Below, piece after piece: positions 56,301-64,000 of a DNA stretch of 64,000 bases. Made by a program: the position numbers and the translations under genes. The stretch is from Nageia nagi (lineage: Eukaryota > Pinophyta), in the NCBI GenBank assembly GCA_050084985.1, contig JBITNC010000001.1:115940001-116004000 (forward strand), in the 5' to 3' direction. The stretch's first letter is position 1. Each line of letters begins with the position of its first letter. A model generated the notes under the pieces. The model was not told the origin of the DNA. It did no database searches and saw only the letters and a program-made list of their open reading frames with translations.

Positions 56301-58360
56301 TAGCACTACTTGACCTTAAGCATCATCAAGGATGTGAATGAAACCATGTTTGAAACTTACTAAGTGATGCTAAGTTTAAGTGTAAATATGTATAACTTGT
56401 GTTAATATGATACTAGCTTCAAGATTTTTTGTGATGTAGGTAATAGGTCATTTTATCAAAGGAACCTAGATGGAGATTCTAGGGAACCAAGATGAGTCGT
56501 TAAGGGAACAAATTAGTAAGAGCAAAGAAATGATTGGTATTGAATTGCTGACAGACTCATAAGAACCCCTCGTAAATCATATATATGTACATTAAAATTA
56601 TATTTTTGATAATACCTCTATATGCCAGTGTGAATATGCACTAATAAATTTAACTTACAAGTTGAAAGGATCACTGCAGGTAATAGATTTGTGTTAAAAG
56701 ATTGATTTACATTTTCAAAAGTTTATTGACTAACTAAAAAGAATATTCCATTGATTGAAATTCAAATTTAACTAAGGATATTAGTAACAATTAATAAAAC
56801 TAAACTTCAGGATAAGAAAAACCATTTGTCTTTTCTTTATAATTAAGTTACTTTGGCACCTCTAAAAATAATTAAGTTCTCATCCCCACATAATTTATTA
56901 TTTGATAGTAGGTGAAAATGATATAAAATAAAGCTTTGTAGATATCCCAATTTTTTTTTTAAAAAAAAACATCTCCACCTTATGTATAAATGTGATGGGA
57001 TGGAACAATAGTTCTTTTCTTAGAAGGATTAGCCCCATTTGGCCTATAAATAGTGAGAAATTTTAAAAGAATAAGCATTCTCTTCCATTCTATCCAAGAA
57101 CTTTGGTTTAAAATCATGTGGAGAAAAGAATCCCCTCCTTTTAAGCCTGGGTACTCTCTCTTTTGCTTTTTAGTTATTTCATATCAAAAATGCTTAGTTA
57201 TGTTGTATATTGCATTTATTACAAGTTGAAGAGAGATAGACTCATTTAATTTTTTTTAATGACAATATTACTAATAAAGTATTGTGGGAAAAGAATCCAT
57301 TGTAAATATTTGATACTCTTACATGTGAAGTTTTGTACAAAATGCTTAGACAAGGTGTAATGCATTTATTATAGTTTGATTGAAGGAAGAAAGGTTCATT
57401 AAATATTTATGACAATATTACTATTCTAGTACTTTGACAAGAGATCTCTTGGAATTATTAATAGTCTTACATGTGAAATGTTGTACTCTTCTCTATTTGA
57501 AAATGAAAAGAGGTAAGATCATTATTTTAACTTTACTTGATTGGATGAAAGTCACGACTAGTATTTATTTGACTTGTTAAACTTTTTAAACAAGTAGGGG
57601 AAAATGACTAGTTGAACCATCAACATTCATGGAAGAATTATAGTCATCCAAAAAATTAAAAAAAATTGACATTTATTGTACAATCTGATGGCTGGAAAAA
57701 TCATGTCATAGTAGAGAGATTTCTCCCATGCATACGCTGTTTCTCCCTCCCTTGTACTGAGAAAGATTTTATATTTTTTTTTCTTGAAGGCTGTGGAGAG
57801 GAATTCATTTGATTGAAGGTAGTACAATTTCTCCTTCTTCTTAAAGTTATATAGAAATGAGCTCTGCGCTGTCTGTTACTCAGGGCATTATTTGTTTTGA
57901 TCCCATTAAGTATTTTCCATGGAAATACATGAAGGCGGCATGAACAAACCTTATGCTGTCTAAATCAAACCGTAATGAATCTTATATTTCGGACCTGAAC
58001 ACACCCTACATTTATAGTTTTACCAAAACTAAGCATTTCCAACCCCTACATCTGTTTCAAATCTATCCACTCTCTCACTGTGAAGTTTCATCATCGCATT
58101 TACTAAAATATTGATGGCAAAAGTTGCAAAATCTGGCTTTAATATTCAATAATTGAGATGTCGTATCTTCTGTTATATCGTATCACATGCTAAGATCATA
58201 CTGCCAAAGGTTGCTGAGTTGGATTTCATTAATATCTGTACTTTATTCTAATTTCACATCGTAGTATGCTCACCCAGGGTCGCCTTTGCTTTCTGAGAAG
58301 CTGCCATAGCGGTAAAATTCGAGAAAATGAAGTGAAATCAGGCTTAACATCATTCAATAT
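53391..58360. repeat. Long direct repeat D, copy 2
   Basis: Second copy of D, just 17 bases after the C2 LTR. It lacks the 1.58-kb block and the two small tandem duplications of D1. A core promoter ctataaatag lies at 57044-57053, about 1.3 kb from the right end. In the last 600 bases D2 keeps G or C at many sites where D1 has A or T (for example 'gtcgcctttgctttctgag' against 'gtcacctttactttctaag'), so D2 is the less decayed copy there. Confidence 0.9.
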
Positions 58361-58372
58361 CATAGATCCATG

Positions 58373-58620
58373 AAGTATATATATATATATATATATATTT
58401 ACATGCTTTCTTCAAGGTATCCAACAACTTTTTGGTCCCTTCAATAAATTTATTTTGATCACTGAGAAAAGGGCTATGAAAATACTCGCAGAACCTTTCT
58501 CCTATAGCAACGTTTTGTATATCATATTGCCTTTGTAACCATTGAAAACTATAGCAGTTAGCCAAATAATATAGAAATATAATCTGTAAGCAGCTATGAG
58601 ATACCCTTCCAAAGAACACC
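58373..58620 (-). CDS. Candidate minus-strand exon, unrecognised protein
   Basis: An 89-codon open stretch runs on the minus strand from 58619, reaching into a TA run near 58380-58398. The part 'WLQRQYDIQNVAIGERFCEYF' onward (about 58545-58400) has balanced amino-acid content unlike the A/T-rich noise elsewhere. A possible acceptor (ctgctatag, minus strand near 58556) precedes it and a possible donor (gcatgtaaat, near 58403) follows it. I recognise no family. It could be an isolated exon, a pseudogene piece or chance. Confidence 0.3.
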
Positions 58621-58900
58621 TGCGCACTCTAATGAACAATTCGATCAAATAATCGACTAAAAATTCTACATGCATTTATCTGGAATACGTTTAAGAGTAC
58701 ACTGTATAAAAAAAATGTGTCAATCCTCTTCATCATTTTTATGTTGTGCGAATACGTCTATTGATTTACTCAGGTAAAACCACGAGACCACATTTTGTGA
58801 GGTTTTGTCCTCCATCAAATCATTTTTGGGCATCTCCGGCAAACCTCTGGTTCATGGAGAAAATTTAAGCTAGACTTATATAATGTCTAGTATATCTCAA
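58621..58900. other. Less A/T-rich unique sequence
   Basis: Contains CpG dinucleotides and few repeats, unlike its surroundings. A minus-strand open stretch of about 38 codons ('MEDKTSQNVVSWFYLSKS') lies at about 58845-58730, upstream of the candidate exon in its direction. 'NVVSW' recalls PPR repeats but is too short to call. Confidence 0.3.
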
Positions 58901-61108
58901 GTGATTAAATAAGGATTTTAAAAATGATATTTGAGAATACCTTTATAATAAAGTTAAGAGAAACTATAGTGAATTAATTAGAAAGGTAGAGGATCTATAT
59001 AATATGGTAATTTATGAAATACTTTTAATAGAGTTAATGAAATAGATTAAATAGATAGGAATATGGTATTGTTTGAAATTACAATTAATAAGATTTTTAT
59101 TAATTATAAACTTTTAATTGAACTTTGATTGAATGTTTTTCTTCAATATTATACTCTATAGCTGAGGAAAGGAGGTAGTCTCAACAAGGGCATATAATTT
59201 TTTGAGGTCACAATTAGGGTAAAATTCAAATAAGTGTTGTAACAAAATTTAAATAGTGTACATATGCATTTGGGTCCTAAAGTGATGAGTTGTTCTGACC
59301 TTTCCATGCTTGAGATTCATTTCTAGTACTTATGACCATTCATCTATGAAAACTTTGGAGTATATGCGAAATGAAGATAGCATGAGAATTTATGAAGACC
59401 CCTTTTTTTATCATGGAGTTTATTGAATGAAAATTTATACAAATGATATATTAAAATTATTGTATTTATGAGGTATCATAGAAGTGTAATAGAAGATAGT
59501 GAGAATAGAAGGATCTTGAAATATGGTGTTATAATTCAACCTTACACAATATGTATGTATGAAGTAGAACATGTAATGATTTGAAATCTCAAAAGATTGA
59601 GAAAGAATTCATTAGATCTTTTAGAAAATGGAGCATGGGTAATAACTATATGAATATAGGCTCACAAATGAGTAATACTATAACTATTTCGTAATTCAAA
59701 ATGAAAATAGAGGATGATTCTCAATGCTTAGTATTTTGAGAGTATGTTAGCCCTAATTTTATTATGTGCAAAAAGGGTTTAATGTTTATCCAAGGATGTA
59801 ATATAAATGCAAAGGTTTGATTTATTTTACAATATCGTGAAGGAATTAAAGATATTATAGATGATTGGTATAATTAATTGAAAATCGAGCCCTCTATTGT
59901 GTTAAAGTTTTTAGGCAATAATTTCAATATAAATAATTACATTACTAAAATAAGTAGTATTAAGTCCTCAATATTATCTTTGAAAACATTAATGATTTAG
60001 ACTACTATCCCTCTCAAATGATATGGTATAGAATGATCCCAATAGATTCATTAAGGATACATTTGGTTATAATCCTCATTTTGAATAAGTCACTTTATTA
60101 TTATTTTATTATGTAGTCAAGGTTTGATAAAAATCATGTAAAAATGTGAGTGATCGAATGAATATTATTCAAATGCTTGTACAATGGTGTAAGGGATCGT
60201 CAAGAAATAAGAACCCCAAATAAATCCATTATCATCCCAAATGTTTTGAAAAGATCCCAAATTAGTCATATAGACCCAAATTTAGATTTAGGACCATACA
60301 AGAAATATTAGGGACCCTTTGGAAATAAATGGAATCAAATGGGGAGAAATGGTATAGTTTGAGAATACTATTGGAAATAATTTGGGATTCTTGGGATTGT
60401 CATGCAATCTAAATCATAAGATTTCTTGAATAAAGATTTTAAACTAGTGTTATTAAATCCTTATGATGTGATAAGTACACTTTCTCAAACATAAGTGTAT
60501 GATAAAATATGGTGAACTTTATATAGGTAATAAAGTTTAATATCTTATTCAACTAAAAATCAGAGCATGATCATTAAGAGAATCTGCTCACAAGCAAAAT
60601 ACCTAGTGAACATACCCTCGTATTTACAAAGAAAAGATGAGGTCCAAATAAAGTTGATAAGGTATCAATATGTAATACATGTAGGATTTAAGTCCATAAA
60701 TAGTAAACCTTGAGATGCTGACAAATCAATAAATGATATAAAAAAATTGGTCCTAAATTTAAGGGTTTTAGATGGTGAAAGATTGGGTTGTGTTATAGTT
60801 ACTTAGGCCTAGATTGCCTAATATGATTACTAGCCTACCTTATTTAAACACTTGATTAGAAAAACAAATTCAAAAAAATTATGAAGATTAAAATGTACAA
60901 TTGATACCATTCATATTAAAAAGATAAACTTATATACCAAAAAGCTAGAAAAAAGATAATTACATCAAAAAGGCAGGTATGCATGTAGGTTGTTTATGCA
61001 TTTAATTATTTTCTCACAAACATAAATCCAAAAGATAATAAATAGAATTGCTATGTTTGATACTTGTTTTCTTTTTGTAGTATGGTAAAAAGAAAATACA
61101 AAAAAAAG
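58901..61108. other. Intergenic sequence, no gene recognised
   Basis: A/T-rich, stops in all frames. It may contain the leader of the Gypsy element that follows, but no LTR edge or primer-binding site could be found by eye. Confidence 0.4.
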
Positions 61109-62321
61109 ATGGTTAACACTCGATCTCAAATTGCTCATCAAGAGCAAGAGCCATACGATGAAAACTATTGAGAAGAATGAGAGAGTCATAGGTCTAGTAG
61201 GAATATTTTGAGAAGAGAAAATCCTCAAAAAATGAATTTCACTTACTTAAATCCTATTGATAATTCCTTAGATATAGTTAAAAAAAATTTAACATAATTA
61301 AGAATCCCTCATTCTTCTCATGCCCATAGTCTTCCTTTAGATCTAGAATACTTAGTGGAATATACACAACCAGTTGATAAAGTGGAAGAGATTGTATTAA
61401 GAAACATACATCCTTTCCAAACTCATTTAGCTGATACTATTCTTCAAAGAGGTCCTTTTAGATCTAAGTATGATTGTATCACACTTATTTACTGGATGGA
61501 TGTTTAGTTCAATCATATCTAAGAAGGGAAAGTTATACTCCCTCCACCATATCTAAGAAAATAGAAGAATTTAATGATTGAATCTCCATACATACATCTA
61601 CTCTTATTCCATAATCAAGAGATTGTTATAGAGTTTATAATAATCCTTTTTACATCTTAAAATAAAATACACCAACTCCTCTATAAAGTCATAGAACACC
61701 TAAACAAAGCATAAGGTAAGAGATACTCATGACCTTACAAGGTTTAGGTTGCAATGAATACTCCCCTATGCACATGGAAAAGAGAATCTACCCCAAAATA
61801 ATATACAACACCAACCACAATGAAAAATGATTTTGTATAACCCAAGGGTATAACAACAAATGAAGCCGATGGTATTTACCTAACAACCACGATTGCAAAC
61901 ATAACTAGTGCTCAATGTACATAAAAAAAAAACCACCAATAATGCAACCTAATAAGCAAAATATCCAAATTCATTCTAGAGCTAATCAAATAATGAGAAG
62001 AGATAGAAAAGAAAAACCTAGGGCATGAAATCTATCACCATAGGGGCATGGAGTGTATAAATATCAAGATCCTTATCTAGCTAAAAGAAAATAAGCTTCA
62101 CTTAGAAATCAACAAAATGAGCTTCAAAGGTATCACATACATTCACTCTAAGATAAGGGGCAATCACATTATCCTTCTAGACCATCACTACTCAACAACA
62201 ATTACCTCAACTAATACCACACCAACCTCTACCACCTTCTCCAACATATTATGGAGCTTATTATGATGCCTAGACACCTTCTAAACAAATATATGAATCA
62301 TTCCTATGATATAAAGAAAGA

Positions 62322-62915
62322 ATGGATTATAGAAATGAAAAATATCCCATGTATCAAAATCAACCAGAAGAAAAGGATGATCTTTGTAAAAGGTTGATGG
62401 AAATTAAAAAAGAGTTACATTTGCAAAGTAAAAAAAAGGTATCATATGAAAAAAATTGCAATGAACTTATTCATCCAAGCATTCCCAAGAAGAATATTCC
62501 CTTAAAATTTGAAATTCCAAAAATCTAATCATTTAAGTGAAAAGAAGATCCTAAAGAACATTTTATATGGTTTAAGTATTCAAGTTATGTTATTGCTAAT
62601 GATGATGCACTAATGCTACGTATCTTTCCTATGAAACTTGATGGAAAAGTAATGGATTGGTATAACAACCTAACAAAAGATAGCATTCATTCATATGCTC
62701 AATTGGAACACTTTAAAATCAATATTAAATATAAAATCTCTATTACTGATTTTACAAGATTAAAACAATTCCAAAATAAATCAGTTAATGATTTCATCTC
62801 AAGATGGAGGGTAATATTGACAAGCATACCTTATAGTTTACCTCAAGAAGAGTTGCTTAAAATTTTTAGTAAAAGTTGTTTAAGACCCATTACTAGTACC
62901 TTATTGATTCAATAG
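62322..62915 (+). pseudogene. G2 gag core
   Basis: Two open stretches, 62322-62528 and 62613-62915, separated by a stop region, give a charged coiled-coil-like part ('KRLMEIKKELHLQSKKK') followed by the retrotransposon gag core ('FPMKLDGKVMDWYNNLTKDS', then 'FQNKSVNDFISRWR'). The core forms capsid in this family. It is not intact. Confidence 0.75.
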
Positions 62916-63839
62916 CATAAAACATTTGAAGAATCCATCTCTCAAGATGTTATAATTGAAAAAGTCAAAATTCAATATGATGAAATAAAAAGTAAGGAAA
63001 AGGAACCTTATGTTAAGAATAAAAATCAAACAAAACAAAGAAGTAAACCACCATTAGCTAACAAAGTTTCTATCACTAAGGAGGTAGAACTAAATCCTCC
63101 ATAAAATAAGGAAAATGATTCTAAACCATAAAGAAAGTTCATACTTTTTTTTGAATTTCTTTATGGTATTCTGAGAAAACTTTGTTATCATCAAGTAATT
63201 ACATTACTATATATAAGACCTAAATATCTTGATGCTAAAAATAATAGGTGTAATGAAAATGAAGTTTTTCAATTTCATCACCAAAAGGGTTACGATACGA
63301 ATAGATGTAGGACTTTACAACACAAGATTCAAAATCTAATTGATCAAGAAAAATTGGAAGTTGATAATCCTCTAGCTATTCCTAATCAAAATTTAAGAAT
63401 TTATCAAAAACCCTTCCTCAACATCAAGCTAATAGTATTTCATTCCATCTACATGAAAATCAAGTAACACATAATTGGATTTATGACAACTCAACATTCA
63501 TAGGAATGGTAAATATTACTACAAGATCTCAAAAAGTATAATAATGATAGAATGTTATTCTAGATAATCAATTAGATGAGGTTATTATGCAACCCAACAT
63601 ACCTAGACCTCAACCTATCAAGGTCTCAGTGAAAGGAGCTTTATATCAATAATTAAAAAATTTATAAGTGAAAATGTCTTTATTCGAGTTACTAAAAAAA
63701 TCTAAGAACCATAGAGATGTAATGAACTAATTATTACAAACAATTGAGTTCGATATAAATGATCCTAAAAGCTTCATGTCCTTTGTAGGAAATATTAAAA
63801 CAAGTCAAAAGCCTACCATTATTTTTTATGATCATGAAG

Positions 63840-64000
63840 TTAAACATTCAAATGACACACATGGTTAAGATCCACCTTTGCACATCATAGCTAAGGTAGA
63901 TGGGAAAGATTTCAAAACAATATTGATTAATGAAGGTTCAATAATAATCATTATTTCAATAATTGCATATAAAAATCTGAATATTCCATTTTCACATATT
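63840..64000 (+). pseudogene. G2 aspartic protease, start only
   Basis: The catalytic motif, normally Ile-Asp-x-Gly-Ser, reads Ile-Asn-Glu-Gly-Ser at 63925-63939: the Asp codon GAT has become AAT (63928-63930). The following 'AYKNLNIPF' matches the segment after the active site. Cut off by the window end. Confidence 0.65.

Larger units (their letters stand above)
61109..64000 (+). mobile_element. Ty3/Gypsy retrotransposon remnant G2, continues beyond window
   Basis: Gag begins 'MVNTRSQIAHQEQEPYDEN' at 61109. A long gag follows with the retrotransposon gag core at 62540-62915 and a zinc-finger-like segment at about 63245-63350 ('FQFHHQKGYDTNRC', then 'LQHKIQNLIDQ'). The protease start lies at about 63880-63990 ('LHIIAKVDGKDFKTILI'). 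This resembles the long-gag Gypsy lineage of plants. Stops and frameshifts are frequent. Confidence 0.78.

Noticed and set aside
44474-58360. D1 and D2 as a simple LTR pair of element C2
   Set aside because: C2 has its own LTR at 52876-53373 matching C1, so D cannot be the LTR of C2. Any LTR role would belong to a different element.
1-64000. tRNA, rRNA, CRISPR array, bacterial operon or plasmid features
   Set aside because: None was found on reading. Sequences resembling the end of a tRNA are the retrotransposon primer-binding sites at 21783, 29913 and 43111.

Overview
This window looks like a stretch of a large, gene-poor seed-plant nuclear genome, most likely a gymnosperm (conifer-like). 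That assignment is an inference. It rests on very high A+T, one intact intronless organellar PPR gene in 64 kb, a second heavily decayed PPR copy, and long tracts of old, stop-ridden Copia, Gypsy and LINE sequence. There is no operon, CRISPR array, rRNA or recognisable tRNA gene.

Layout. 1-5328: degenerate Ty1/Copia element (C1) ending in a 3' LTR. 5329-10235: non-coding DNA with one member of a dispersed repeat. 10946-13009: the only credible protein-coding gene, a PLS-class PPR protein (687 aa) with E/E+ motifs and a DYW domain cut short; the lost DYW end is still legible downstream to 13117. 14176-15806: LINE remnant (ORF1 plus poly-A end, no ORF2). 16290-17430: second member of the dispersed repeat. 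18190-18329: compound TA/ATGT microsatellite. 21237-36786: a nested pair. An old Copia element B (LTRs 21242-21780 and 36241-36781, perfect ATCAT target duplication) was interrupted exactly at its polypurine-tract/3' LTR junction by a younger Copia element A (29691-36236). 36935-38235: PPR pseudogene. 39080-42120: Gypsy gag-pol remnant. 43109-44470: internally deleted Copia remnant (E). 44474-51181 and 53391-58360: two copies of a roughly 5 kb direct repeat (D1, D2) that flank the 3' half of a second C-family Copia element (C2, 51182-53373). 61109-64000: Gypsy gag and protease start, running off the window.

How it fits together. The region is an archive of successive retrotransposition around one organelle-targeted RNA-binding protein gene. 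None of the elements is intact. Many nonsense codons fall where the family expects Gln, Arg or Trp, and several zinc-binding Cys codons have become Tyr. Both are what C-to-T decay of methylated DNA would leave. A direct C1/C2 comparison supports this, because C2 has TGA, TAG and TAA where C1 still has CGA, CAA and CAA.

The points most worth a second look are the decaying DYW domain of the PPR gene, the nested A-in-B structure, a short tandem motif conserved in the 3' non-coding tails of B, C1 and C2, an acidic extra ORF and less A+T-rich block in the leader of element A, and the D1/D2 repeat pair.
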